Shown piece after piece: positions 33,118 to 45,100 of a DNA stretch of 64,000 nt; the stretch's first letter is position 1, and each line of letters opens with the position of its first letter. The notes under the pieces were generated by a model, which saw nothing but the letters and a program-made list of their open reading frames with translations, was not told the DNA's origin and searched no databases. Made by a program: the position numbers and the translations under genes. The stretch lies in assembly GCF_000350225.1 (NCBI RefSeq), contig NW_005179226.1, positions 1 to 64,000 on the forward strand, given 5' to 3'. Source of the stretch: Chondrus crispus (Eukaryota > Rhodophyta > Florideophyceae > Gigartinales > Gigartinaceae).

Positions 33118-34226
33118 TTCGCAGAATGGATGTACCCTTCGAGTATACAAGGTCTTCTGTTCCGGGATCCCAAGCCGTTAACCGATAGTCAACACAATGG
33201 CAAGCCCACCCGTATAAGAAGTTTGTAGCGATTACTCGGAAACGTTCTTGGTGCTTGTTCCCGGCGGAGTGGAACAAGCGTATTCTTCTTAAAAATGCCT
33301 TAGGGCGCTACCCCTGTGTGTCGGCCAGTGCGGGTCTTTCGACTGTGAACTAAATCAAACGTGCCACGAGTAAGCACAACACTTTGCCTGTAGACGAACC
33401 AGGACTTTTGGTCACTACCGCGAACGGTCCCTGCAACCGAAATCGGCTTGTCCAAACTTGATACGGTACTACCCCAATGAGGTTTCCCACAACACAAGAA
33501 TGAAACTGCCTTCGTCGTACTCGTGTGATTTGTTCACAATCACGCCTAGGGTCACCCTCTTCCGTGCGAACTTAATCAAGGTACGCGACCTTATACACGT
33601 ATAGTGAGAGGTTCAGTGTTTAGGCACGTATTCTCTTCACCCAGGGGACCGAAGTCGTACCTATAGGGCTAATACCGAGAGCGTTACCCACACCGCCGAC
33701 GCACCTCCCGAAGGCAGAGTGCGGATCGACTAGACCAGTACACTGTGATCCTCTCCGAGGAACAGTGTTTCGTCTCTCGACGATTCTTGGTCGGACCCTC
33801 GCTCAAGTCAGATTTCCAATGGCACAAGCCTTTCACCAAGAGCGAGGGTATCGGCAGCTACGACGATCACCGGCGTGATCGAAGGGCAGTCTTCTTGGAT
33901 TGATATGGTACGTTGGCGACTAGGGACTACACCCACAGCTCACACAACGATTGCCAAGACCAAGCTGCAACAGACACGAAGAAGATCCACCAAGTTGAAA
34001 CGACAGCGGGTAGACGGAGACGAACGACCAAGATGATAACGACAGCAAGTAGACGGCGATAGAACAAAACGAACGGCGGCGGCGATGAAACGGCGGCGGA
34101 AACGACAGGAGAAACCAAAACGAGAACGACAGCGGAGACCAAAACGAGAACGACAGCAGAAACAAACACGAAAACGGCAGCAGAAACTGAGAACGAGCAC
34201 TCACACAGCGGAACAATAACGTTGAA
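33118..34226 (-). other. A3 leader
   Basis: Cop-A leader with the 50-bp block (33164-33213). It has the disrupted counterpart of the ATG-less frame (33300-33497 region) and the pyrimidine-rich tract (33940-34200). No convincing gene. Confidence 0.75.
33164..33213 (-). promoter_or_regulatory. 50-bp pre-gag conserved block (A3 copy)
   Basis: Identical to the other copies. It lies 46 bases before the gag ATG. Confidence 0.7.
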
Positions 34227-34240
34227 CTGGGCCCATAACC
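34227..34240 (-). promoter_or_regulatory. Primer binding site of A3 (half initiator tRNA-Met type)
   Basis: Element sense GGTTATGGGCCCAG, adjacent to the 5' LTR terminus CCAGTA. Confidence 0.86.
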
Positions 34241-35188
34241 TACTGGAAGGTCAGCGGGGCAAAGGGAAATCGAAGGACGGTTGATGAGGTGAAGTTGAAG
34301 GATTGGGTACCGATTTACTTTGAGTCGCCAACTTCTGCCACTACTTATACACTTCTGCAATCTTCTAGAACTCTACTACCGAACACTACGACACACATAC
34401 TACAAATGTATTAAATGTATTGGCTCTAACACATGTGCCCGTCTTGCTACTCAGCCAAACTGGCGATGGCCCAACAAACATAACAGAAAACCGCCTTACG
34501 AATTAGCACTGTCATGACGGAGAAATTAGTAAGGCAGTACAACAAAGCACAGCAAAGCACAAATTCCCTTACTATTCCAAATCCAGCGTGGCACAAATTC
34601 GTAAGGCACGTTTACAGCTCACACGTTGCCTTACGAATTCAAATCAATCCTGCAAGGACTGTTTACAGCGCACACGTTGCCTTATGAATCTGAATCTCTC
34701 GTGAGGTCCTGTCCACTGTCAATTACAACAGTGCACATTTTGCCTTACGAATTCAAAACTCGCGCAACGGTATCTTTGTGTCCTGCTGTACCCGTGCTGC
34801 ACTCCATGGACGCTGTAAACCTTTGGCACGTGCCAGGCACCCGCCACCAAGGTTCTACACTTTGTCTGTAAGACTGCAGGCGTACTGTACGCGTCCGACA
34901 GTGTAATGAGGACATGTGTCCAGGTCATACACGTGTCGGGCGGAGAAAATGAAACATGCTCAGATTGTACTGTACACCGCAACCGTGTACATATTTCACA
35001 CCTGTACACGCTGAAAACCAAACTTGCTCCTGAAGTACTGTAGAGTGCAACGGTGTACAGAAATCACACGTGTACACGTTGAAAATCAAACTTGCTCAGC
35101 TCGTCACGCCGAGTGTTTTCGATTTTACACGTGTCATACCTGTCGTCGTGTGTCATGCATATCAGCATGTGGTCGTAGAATTACAACA
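34241..35188 (-). repeat. 5' LTR of A3
   Basis: 948 bp, carrying the same internal extension as the 3' LTR (34403-34427 region). It ends at 35188, before the CCACG target-site copy. Confidence 0.94.
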
Positions 35189-38065
35189 CCACGTCCATCT
35201 GATGCAGCTCAAGGTCAAAGTGCGCAACCAGTGCCAGCAGCAGACGGATAGTTGTGAACTTGATGACAGGGGCGAAAGTTTCAGTGTAATCGATGCCTTC
35301 TACTTGTTGAAAGCCTCGTGCCACAAGTCGTCCCTTTGCAGTTTCGACCAATTTTCCGGACTTGTCAGGAAGTTGCTTCACTCCGAAAACCCACCTGGAC
35401 GTCAGGACGTTTGATGCTTGAGATCTTGGAACAAGTGTCCATGTTTTGTTTTTGTGTTGTGAAGCAAGTTCTTTGTCGATGCCCTTCTGCCAGAAGCGAG
35501 CTTTTGGAGAATCCATAGCTTGCTTGTACGAGTTTGGGATTTCCGTTATCACATGGGCGTGGCTAAGGAGTCCAGCAGTCACCAAAGCTGCTGCCCACCA
35601 CGCCCCAGGCGTTTTGCGAACGCGAGTGGACCGACGGAGATTAGTTGGCGGATCAATCGTTTCTTCCTCAACTACGTGTTGGTCAACTGTTTCGGTGGTT
35701 TCGTCCTCCCCTGCAGTTGGGGAGGAGTTGGAGGATTCATCAGAGTCTTGTTGTTCATCCGGCGATGATGCTTCTGATGCCACTGCATCATTTTCTGCAA
35801 CTTCCTCATCGATGTTCAAGTTGATTGTGTCATCATCAGTTGTAGCCTCCTCGTTTGTATCCATCGGTTCACCAGATTTGCCTCCCGTGGACTCGTCAAA
35901 AGTAACATCTCTGGATACGATCACTTTTTGCAAATCACCATCCCACAACTTGTAAGCTTTCGTATTTTCAGCATACCCCAGAAACATTGCCTCCTTTGCA
36001 CGGGCGTCAAGTTTCTGGATGTTGTGTTTTGGTAATGTATACCAACACTTTGAACCGAAAACACGCAAATGACCAACATTTGGCACAGATTTCATCCATA
36101 AGTGGTATGGGGTCATCTTGGGGGGAATGGCACGTGACGTGACTCGATTTCGAACGTACACTGCATTGGCAAGTGCTTCTGCCCAGAACCCCTTTGTAAC
36201 TTTCTTGTGCGCTAGCATGGAGCGCACCAAGTTTACCAAAGTTCTGTTCAGTCGTTCGGCGACGCCATTTTGCTCCGGTGTGTACGCGGTCGTCATTTGA
36301 TGCTCAGTACCATTTGCAATCAGAAAAGACTTAAACTCCGTGGACAGATACTCACCACCTCGATCGGTGCGAAGCACTTTGATCTTGCGACCAGTGTGAG
36401 TCTGAGCAAGTTGTGCAAACATTTTGTATCGTTCAAATGTTTCTGATTTATGGTGCATAGGGTACACTACCGACCAGTTTGAGTGATCATCTATGAAGGT
36501 AATGAAGTACTTGGCACCACCAATGGACTGCACCTCTAAGGGGCCACAAACATCAGAGTGAACTAAGTCTAGACAGAAGTATGCCCGCCTCGAGGACCGC
36601 TCTTTTGGGATCACAGATCGAGTGGCTTTGCCGTAGACGCACGCAGAACATTTTTCAGAGATGCAATCATTGTCAGTATTGTTGATTTTGTTAGCCTCAT
36701 TACCAAGTAGTTTGACTCCACTTACCACATTGTCACGAATCATCGAAGCAATACCTTGAGAATGCACATGTGCAAAGCGCTCATGCCACGTTTGCAGGGT
36801 GGCAGCATGTGCAGATCCGATGTCACTGACGATGTCGAGAACGTAAAGTTCTCCAACCAATGTCGCAGTCGCCACTACAGTTGAGCCTCGTCTGATCATG
36901 CATTTTCCATTTTCGAACCCAACTTTTAGTCCAACTTCAGTCATTCGACTGACAGAGAGCAGAGAGAACGCAAAGTCCGGAACGTGCAATACATCCGTCA
37001 ACTTGCACGGTTCGATGCGGCCATTCACATTTAACTTCAAGTGCACGTCACCACGGCCGGCAACCTTTGCACTAGCCTTGGTTCCCATCTGAACAGAGGC
37101 GGATTCAAGTGGCTCATATGTTGCCAACAGAGATCGGTCATATGTAATATGAGCTGTACAAGCTGAATCTACGAGCCACGAAGGCAACATCTCCATATCG
37201 TTCGTGTGCGAAGCTTTCGACATCAGACATGTGAAGTCGACGCTGTTTACAACCATGTCGGGATCAGGTTTCTGTGTGACAAATGCAGATTGTTTCCGCT
37301 GAGACATACGCGGTTTATATCCGCTAGGAGGAGCCGGGCGACGCCCATTCAAATCCTTTCCCCAGCACCGGGTTGCCGTATGGCCTGTATGACCGCAGTT
37401 CGTGCATTTGTAATCGTTTATGTCCCGATTGTTCGGGGCACGATTAACCAGAGCCAATACATTTAATACATTTGACTTCATGTTTGCTCGTTGCTCTTCC
37501 TGCAGCAGACGACTTTTCACAAAGTCCAAACTGAATATCTTTTCCTCATTACCGAGAGCATCAAGTGCAACGATGAGAGCCTCGAAACGGGCAGGCAGAC
37601 CGTTGAGCACTGCCATGGCCATCTCCTTGTCATCGATGTTTACGCTCATTGACTTGAGGATGGCTGCCAGCTGCTTGACACGATTGATGTATGCAAGCAC
37701 CTTTTCACCGGAAAGCATCTTCACAGTGTAGAACTCACGACGTGCAGCTAGTTGGTTCAGCAAAGTGTGCCTCTCAAACACGTTGACAATAGCTTCCCAC
37801 ATCTCATGAGCAGTATCAACGTCACGTACATGCTCAAGATGCTCATCTGATAGGGAGAGACCAATCAGTGCTTTGGCTTTACTGTCACCTCTGATCCACT
37901 TCTTACGCTCTTCCGCACGTTCCTCACTTGGAACTCTTCCCTCAACGATGTATTGGTCAACATCACGTAGAGCAAGCAGAAGTTGTATTTTCTGCTTCCA
38001 CACGTAGAAGTTGGAGTCCGTCAGTTTGTCGATTCTGATGGATCCTCCTCCTCCTTGATCTTCCA
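35189..38065 (-). pseudogene. gag-pol: B2 gag-pol, N-terminal part (Gag to early reverse transcriptase)
   Basis: Single open frame from ATG 38065 to the A3 insertion after QMDVV. Domains: Gag, CCHC knuckle, VDSACT, HERFAH/CSAC, integrase DDE, acidic linker, early RVT_2. Just before the CCHC knuckle, seven Gag codons differ from B1 and B3 because the DNA at 37450-37474 is identical to a piece of the A3 LTR. The replacement keeps length and frame. The rest of the gene is at 26800-28044. Confidence 0.93.
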
Positions 38066-38106
38066 TTTTAGTGCAAATAAACTTCAAGTATTCGAAAATC
38101 CGTTCG

Positions 38107-38156
38107 GGGATCCCAAGCCGTTAACCGATAGTCAACACAATGGCAAGCCCACCCGT
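38107..38156 (-). promoter_or_regulatory. 50-bp pre-gag conserved block (B2 copy)
   Basis: Identical to the other copies. It lies 41 bases before the gag ATG at 38065. Confidence 0.7.
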
Positions 38157-38211
38157 CTAAGAAATTCGATATGATTACTATGAAGTTGCACTAGGAGAAA
38201 TTTGGGAACAG

Positions 38212-39475
38212 TATTGAAAATGTGCGACCACATGCTGTTATCTGGAAATTGCAAAATCGAGTGACACGTGTACATGAGTGCACGGTCCGGGCGCTCTTAC
38301 CCATATCACGACATGACACGTGTAAAATCCCAGATTTTGGGGTTCCGGGGACGAAAGTGGCCTCTCGGAGGGTCATGCAAATTTGCATAGTTTTGCCAAG
38401 TGGAACCTTGGCCCGTAGCACTATAGACTACACAGGAAATACTGCAATTCTATTGGCCCTCAGGTCTAATGCTGCAAATCTATTGGTCGAGCGTTGTCCA
38501 CGTGTGCGTCATTGGCCTTGTGATGTACTTTAAATGGCCTGTATATGCCATAATTACGTTGTTTTGGGGGTTTCAAGTGGTTTGCCATGGTTGTAATGGG
38601 TAATTGCATGGGGCCCCCGGGCGGGACACATGTATGCCGTGTACACATGTACACGTCGCCAGGTGGATTCGTGTACGTACACATGTACACGCATCCAGGT
38701 GTATGCACATGAGGGTTTACAGTTTTACAGTGTCAGACTGTTTGCGATCCTGCGCGTGTCCGAGTACAGTACATGTGAATCAAAAGTACAACAAGTACTT
38801 CTCGCGAGAGGAATACAGTTGTGCGATTATTCTGTGTACGCGTCACGCTGTATGCGAGTCTTGCGTGAGCACGCGCCGTTGCACTGTGCTCTCGTCATGG
38901 TGCGCCGTTGGATGCAAGTTCATGACAGTACTCGTGTGATTTACATGTATTCTCATGTGAGTTGTGTAGAAAGTCTGGATGCACATTGTTATAACTTGCC
39001 ATAATTGTCTGACAGTGCTTGGCGAAATTAGTAAGGTGAGAAACAAGGATACGTATGGCGATTGTGATATGAAAGACGTTTGCGTTGTTGGAAATAGACA
39101 AGTGCCAAGTTGTTCGTTGCACAACAATGAAGTCTGGCATGACTGGATGCAGATTAGTAAGGTGTGAAACAGTTGCATGCATAGGGCCATGGTTTACAGT
39201 CATTTGGAATGTGTAGAAATAGTTGTGAGCTAATAGTTACGAATCGATTCGTAAGGTGGAAATCGAACAGTATGGTCGGGCCACAAGAGGACCGCGCTTG
39301 GTTGCGCATAGTAGAGTATGGTTTACTGGGAGTCGGAGTAGAGCGATAGTGTAGCACTCGAAGTGTATAAGTATCGCAGGAAAACGGGCTCAAAGTAAAC
39401 CTCGGCACCAACTCCTTCACTCACACACATCAACCTGCCCTCCTTCTTTCCCTTGCCCCTCCGAACCTACCATTA
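38212..39475 (+). repeat. Solo Cop-B LTR in the B2 leader
   Basis: Complete 1264-bp LTR in plus orientation, TATTG...CCATTA, flanked by a perfect 5-bp target-site duplication AACAG (38207-38211 and 39476-39480). No internal element sequence is present, so it is the remnant of an inserted Cop-B element after LTR-LTR recombination. It lies between gag and ORF0 of B2. Confidence 0.96.
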
Positions 39476-39507
39476 AACAGATATGTGAATTTATTTGGAT
39501 GAAATCC

Positions 39508-40179
39508 CTAACTATTCTGTTCACAAACTACCTTTAAGTGTGCGGCACCGTTCTCGTGGCACTTCAGGTGCCCGTGAGACTCAAAGACGCGATTGCAAGG
39601 GATACAACGCGGAGTCTCCTTAGCGTTGGCAACTTGAATGCGATGACACCTAGACTGAATGTGGTCGTAAAAGGCCTTCGCACTATTGCCACTAACGCCG
39701 CACACTTTACAATACCGCTTATACCGCGGGCACACCTTACGATTCCTCTTGCGCTCACGCTTAAACTCTTTATCCGCGAGAACAGCCGCTTTCCGAGCAG
39801 AAAGTCGATGCGTAGTTCTCCTTATTGGTGCGGGAACAGAGCGCGGAATACGAGGAATCCTATATGGTGCGCAACTCGAGGACGGACCCGGAAGCGCGAG
39901 CCGAGGTGAAGGTTGATCCTCAGGCTCAAGCACCTCAACGGATACGACCTCCGATGTCCGAACCGTTCGACCGGTGACCAGCTTCCCAGGCGCAGAGCGC
40001 ACCGGTACTAATTCCAGATCTAACACAACCCCGTAAAAACAGGTATTCACAATAAGGAATATGAAGATAATCGTCAGTAACAGATTTTGGAATTATTGCT
40101 CTTAAGAACCACCAAAACGTGCAAAGACAATCACTTAGATGTGTAGGAAATGGAAAGAAACTCAAAACTTACTTTGCAT
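39508..40179 (-). CDS. Cop-B ORF0 of B2: spliced zinc-finger protein gene
   Basis: Same two-exon structure as B1. The start ATGCAAA is at 40179-40173, donor GTAAGT at 40172-40167, acceptor AG at 40021-40020 and stop at 39508. The frame is intact. Differences from B1 are few (for example EFKRERK for QFKRERK, and RCHRIQV for RSHRIQV, which changes a residue between the two His of finger 1 but keeps the ligands). Preservation of both the frame and the splice signals in two copies favours a real gene. The solo LTR now separates it from gag. Confidence 0.58.
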
Positions 40180-40542
40180 GAGAGAACGAAGAAAAACCAA
40201 ATGCGAGATTGACGACGACGGCGGTAGCGGGAGCGGAAACGAAGACGAAGACCAAAGACAGAGACAGCAGCAAGAACCACAGCAAGAACGAAAGCCAAAC
40301 CAAGGACGAAGACAACGAAGACAGCAGGGGCGATGACCAAAACCAATTCACACAAGAGAGCAAGAACGACAGCAGCAGCGAAAACCAAAACCAAGAACGA
40401 CGGCAAGAACGAGAGCGACAACGACAGCGAGAAGACCAGCGGAAAGAACGACCAGAAACGGCAGCGAAAACGACAGCGACAACGACGGCAGAAACAACGG
40501 AACGAGAACGACAGACTCATGCAGTGAAACGACAGCGAGGGA
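40180..40542 (-). other. B2 leader, pyrimidine-rich tract
   Basis: TCGTT-type low-complexity leader as in B1, with the same 129-codon compositionally biased frame (40520-40131). Nothing else seen. Confidence 0.6.
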
Positions 40543-40556
40543 CTGGGCCCATAACC
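40543..40556 (-). promoter_or_regulatory. Primer binding site of B2
   Basis: Element sense GGTTATGGGCCCAG next to the LTR end. Half initiator tRNA-Met type. Confidence 0.86.
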
Positions 40557-41820
40557 TAATGGTAGGTTCGGAGGGGCAAGGGAAAGAAGGAGGGCAGGTT
40601 GATGTGTGTGAGTGAAGGAGTTGGTACCGAGGTTTACTTTGAAGCCGTTTTCCTACGATACTTATACACTTCGAGTGCTACACTATCGCTCTACTCCGAC
40701 TCCCAGTAAACCATACTCTACTATGCGCGACCAAGCGCGGTCCTCTTGTGGCCCGACCATACTGTTCGATTTCCACCTTACGAATCGATTCGTAACTATT
40801 AGCTCACAACTATTTCTACACATTCCAAATGACTGTAAACCATGGCCCTATGCATGCAACTGTTTCACACCTTACTAATCTGCATCCAGTCATGCCAGAC
40901 TTCATTGTTGTGCAACGAACAACTTGGCACTTGTCTATTTCCAACAACGCAAACGTCTTTCATATCACAATCGCCATACGTATCCTTGTTTCTCACCTTA
41001 CTAATTTCGCCAAGCACTGTCAGACAATTATGGCAAGTTATAACAATGTGCATCCAGACTTTCTACACAACTCACATGAGAATACATGTAAATCACACGA
41101 GTACTGTCATGAACTTGCATCCAACGGCGCACCATGACGAGAGCACAGTGCAACGGCGCGTGCTCACGCAAGACTCGCATACAGCGTGACGCGTACACAG
41201 AATAATCGCACAACTGTATTCCTCTCGCGAGAAGTACTTGTTGTACTTTTGATTCACATGTACTGTACTCGGACACGCGCAGGATCGCAAACAGTCTGAC
41301 ACTGTAAAACTGTAAACCCTCATGTGCATACACCTGGATGCGTGTACATGTGTACGTACACGAATCCACCTGGCGACGTGTACATGTGTACACGGCATAC
41401 ATGTGTCCCGCCCGGGGGCCCCATGCAATTACCCATTACAACCATGGCAAACCACTTGAAACCCCCAAAACAACGTAATTATGGCATATACAGGCCATTT
41501 AAAGTACATCACAAGGCCAATGACGCACACGTGGACAACGCTCGACCAATAGATTTGCAGCATTAGACCTGAGGGCCAATAGAATTGCAGTATTTCCTGT
41601 GTAGTCTATAGTGCTACGGGCCAAGGTTCCACTTGGCAAAACTATGCAAATTTGCATGACCCTCCGAGAGGCCACTTTCGTCCCCGGAACCCCAAAATCT
41701 GGGATTTTACACGTGTCATGTCGTGATATGGGTAAGAGCGCCCGGACCGTGCAGTCATGTACACGTGTCACTCGATTTTGACCATTTCAGATAACAGCAT
41801 GTGGTCGCACATTTTAAATA
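40557..41820 (-). repeat. 5' LTR of B2
   Basis: 1264 bp. It starts TATTTAAAATG in element sense (one change from the 3' LTR TATTGAAAATG) and ends CCATTA. Followed by the second TTTAC. Confidence 0.95.
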
Positions 41821-41984
41821 TTTACGACCACATTCAGTCTAGGTGTCATCGCATTCAAGTTGCCAACGCTAAGGAGACTCCGCGTTGTATCCCTTGCAAT
41901 CGCGTCTTTGAGTCTCACGGGCACCTGAAGTGCCACGAGAACGGTGCCGCACACTTAAAGGTAGTTTGTGAACAGAATAGTTAG
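41821..41984 (+). pseudogene. B3 ORF0, right part (second zinc finger and C terminus)
   Basis: After the TTTAC duplicate, the B3 ORF0 frame resumes with DHIQSRCH (end of finger 1) and the second finger CIPCNRVFESHGHLKCH. It ends at TAG 41982-41984. Codons read upstream of 41821 are B2 LTR sequence. Confidence 0.75.
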
Positions 41985-42066
41985 GGATTTCTTCCAAATA
42001 AATTCACATATCTGTTCGCAAATTTCTCCTAGTGCAACTTCATAGTAATCATATCGAACTTCTTAG

Positions 42067-42116
42067 ACGGGTGGGCTTGCCATTGTGTTGACTATCGGTT
42101 AACGGCTTGGGATCCC
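42067..42116 (+). promoter_or_regulatory. 50-bp pre-gag conserved block (B3 copy)
   Basis: Identical to the other five copies. It ends 40 bases before the gag ATG at 42157. Confidence 0.7.
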
Positions 42117-42156
42117 CGAACGGATTTTCAAATACTTGAAGTTTATTTGCACTAAA

Positions 42157-45100
42157 ATGGAAGATCAAGGAGGAGGAGGATCCATCAGAATCGACAAACT
42201 GACGGACTCCAACTTCTACGTGTGGAAGCAGAAAATACAACTTCTGCTTGCTCTACGTGATGTTGACCAATACATCGTTGAGGGAAGAGTTCCAAGTGAG
42301 GAACGCGCGGAAGAGCGTAAGAAGTGGATCAGAGGTGACAGTAAAGCTAAAGCACTGATTGGTCTCTCCCTATCAGATGAGCATCTTGAGCATGTACGTG
42401 ATGTTGATACTGCTCATGAGATGTGGGAAGCTATTGTCAACGTGTTTGAGAGGCACACTTTGCTGAACAAACTAGCTGCACGTCGTGAGTTCTACACTGT
42501 GAAGATGCTTTCCGGTGAAAAGGTGCTTGCATACATCAATCGTGTCAAGCAGCTGGCAGCCATCCTCAAGTCAATGAGCGTAAACATCGATGACAAGGAG
42601 ATGGCCATGGCAGTGCTCAACGGTCTGCCTGCCCGTTTCGAGGCTCTCATCGTTGCACTTGATGCTCTCGGTAATGAGGAAAAGATATTCAGTTTGGACT
42701 TTGTGAAAAGTCGTCTGCTGCAGGAAGAGCAACGAGCAAACATGAAGTCTAGCTCCTCACAGACATCGGCTCTGGTTAATCGTGCCCCGAACAATCGGGA
42801 CATAAACGATTACAAATGCACGAACTGCGGTCATACAGGCCATACGGCAACCCGCTGCTGGGGAAAGGATTTGAATGGGCGTCGCCCGGCTCCTCCTAGC
42901 GGATATAAACCGCGTATGTCTCAGCGGAAACAATCTGCATTTGTCACACAGAAACCTGATCCCGACATGGTTGTAAACAGCGTCGACTTCACATGTCTGA
43001 TGTCGAAAGCTTCGCACACGAACGATATGGAGATGTTGCCTTCGTGGCTCGTAGATTCAGCTTGTACAGCTCATATTACATATGACCGATCTTTGTTTGC
43101 GACGTATGAGCCACTTGAATCCGCCTCTGTTCAGATGGGAACCAAGGCTAGTGCAAAGGTTGCGGGCCGTGGTGACGTTCACTTGAAGTTAAATGTGAAT
43201 GGCCGCATCGAACCGTGCAAGTTGACGGATGTATTGCACGTTCCGGACTTTGCGTTCTCTCTGCTCTCTGTCAGTCGAATGACTGAAGTTGGACTAAAAG
43301 TTGGGTTCGAAAATGGAAAATGCATGATCAGACGAGGCTCAACTGTAGTGGCGACTGCGACATTGGTTGGAGAACTTTACGTTCTCGACATCGTCAGTGA
43401 CATCGGATCTGCACATGCTGCCACCCTGCAAACGTGGCATGAGCGCTTTGCACATGTGCATTCTCAAGGTATTGCTTCGATGATTCGTGACAATGTGGTA
43501 AGTGGAGTCAAACTACTTGGTAATGAGGCTAACAAAATCAACAATACTGACAATGATTGCATCTCTGAAAAATGTTCTGCGTGCGTCTACGGCAAAGCCA
43601 CTCGATCTGTGATCCCAAAAGAGCGGTCCTCGAGGCGGGCATACTTCTGTCTAGACTTAGTTCACTCTGATGTTTGTGGCCCCTTAGAGGTGCAGTCCAT
43701 TGGTGGTGCCAAGTACTTCATTACCTTCATAGATGATCACTCAAACTGGTCGGTAGTGTACCCTATACACCATAAATCAGAAGCATTTGAACGATACAAA
43801 ATGTTTGCACAACTTGCTCAGACTCACACTGGTCGCAAGATCAAAGTGCTTCGCACCGATCGAGGTGGTGAGTATCTGTCCACGGAGTTTAAGTCTTTTC
43901 TGATTGCAAATGGTACTCAGCATCAAATGACGACCGCGTACACTCCGGAGCAAAATGGCGTCGCCGAACGACTGAACAGAACTTTGGTAAACTTGGTGCG
44001 CTCCATGCTAGCGCACAAGAAAGTTACGAAGGGGTTCTGGGCAGAAGCACTTGCCAATGCAGTGTACGTTCGAAATCGAGTCACGTCACGTGCCATTCCC
44101 CCTAAGATGACCCCTACCACTTATGGATGAAATCTGTGCCAAATGTTGGTCATTTGCGTGTTTTCGGTTCAAAGTGTTGGTATACATTACCAAAACACAA
44201 CATCCAGAAACTTGACGCCCGTGCAAAGGAGGCAATGTTTCTAGGGTATGCTGAAAATACGAAAGCTTACAAGTTGTGGGATGGTGATTTGCACAAAGTG
44301 ATCGTATCCAGAGATGTTACTTTTGACGAGTCCACGGGAGGCAAATCTGGTGAACCGATGGATACAAACGAGGAGGCTACAACTGATGATGACACAATCA
44401 ACTTGAACATCGATGAGGAAGTTGCAGAAAATGATGCAGTGGCATCAGAAGCATCATCGCCGGATGAACAACAAGACTCTGATGAATCCTCCAACTCCTC
44501 CCCAACTGCAGGGGAGGACGAAACCACCGAAACAGTTGACCAACACGTAGTTGAGGAAGAAACTATTGATCCGCCAACTAATCTCCGTCGGTCCACTCGC
44601 ATTCGCAAAACGCCTGGGGCGTGGTGGGCAGCAGCTTTGGTGACTGCTGGACTCCTTAGCCACGCCCATGTGATAACGGAAATCCCAAACTCGTACAAGC
44701 AAGCTATGGATTCTCCAAAAGCTCGCTTCTGGCAGAAGGGCATCGACAAAGAACTTGCTTCACAACACAAAAACAAAACATGGACACTTGTTCCAAGATC
44801 TCAAGCATCAAACGTCCTGACGTCCAGGTGGGTTTTCGGAGTGAAGCAACTTCCTGACGAGTCCGGAAAATTAGTCGAAACTGCAAAGGGACGTCTTGTG
44901 GCACGAGGCTTTCAACAAGTAGAAGGCATCGATTACACTGAAACTTTCGCCCCTGTCATCAAGTTCACAACTATCCGTCTGCTGCTGGCACTGGTTGCGC
45001 ACTTTGACCTTGAGCTGCATCAGATGGACGTGGTGACTGCCTTCCTCAACGGTGACCTTCACGAAGAAATCTACATGGAGCAACCTGAAGGATGCATCGA

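Larger units (their letters stand above)
28045..35188 (-). mobile_element. Ty1/copia element A3 (Cop-A), complete
   Basis: 7144-bp minus-strand element with 948-bp LTRs and target-site duplication CCACG (28040-28044 and 35189-35193) in B2 pol. Both LTRs share an 8-9 bp internal duplication absent from A1 and A2. About five LTR differences are visible by eye. Confidence 0.95.
25525..41820 (-). mobile_element. Ty1/copia element B2 (Cop-B), complete, holding A3 and a solo LTR
   Basis: Minus-strand Cop-B element with 1264-bp LTRs (25525-26788 and 40557-41820) and target-site duplication TTTAC (25520-25524 and 41821-41825) in ORF0 of B3. A3 splits its gag-pol, and a plus-strand solo Cop-B LTR splits its leader. 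About five differences between its LTRs are visible by eye. Confidence 0.95.
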
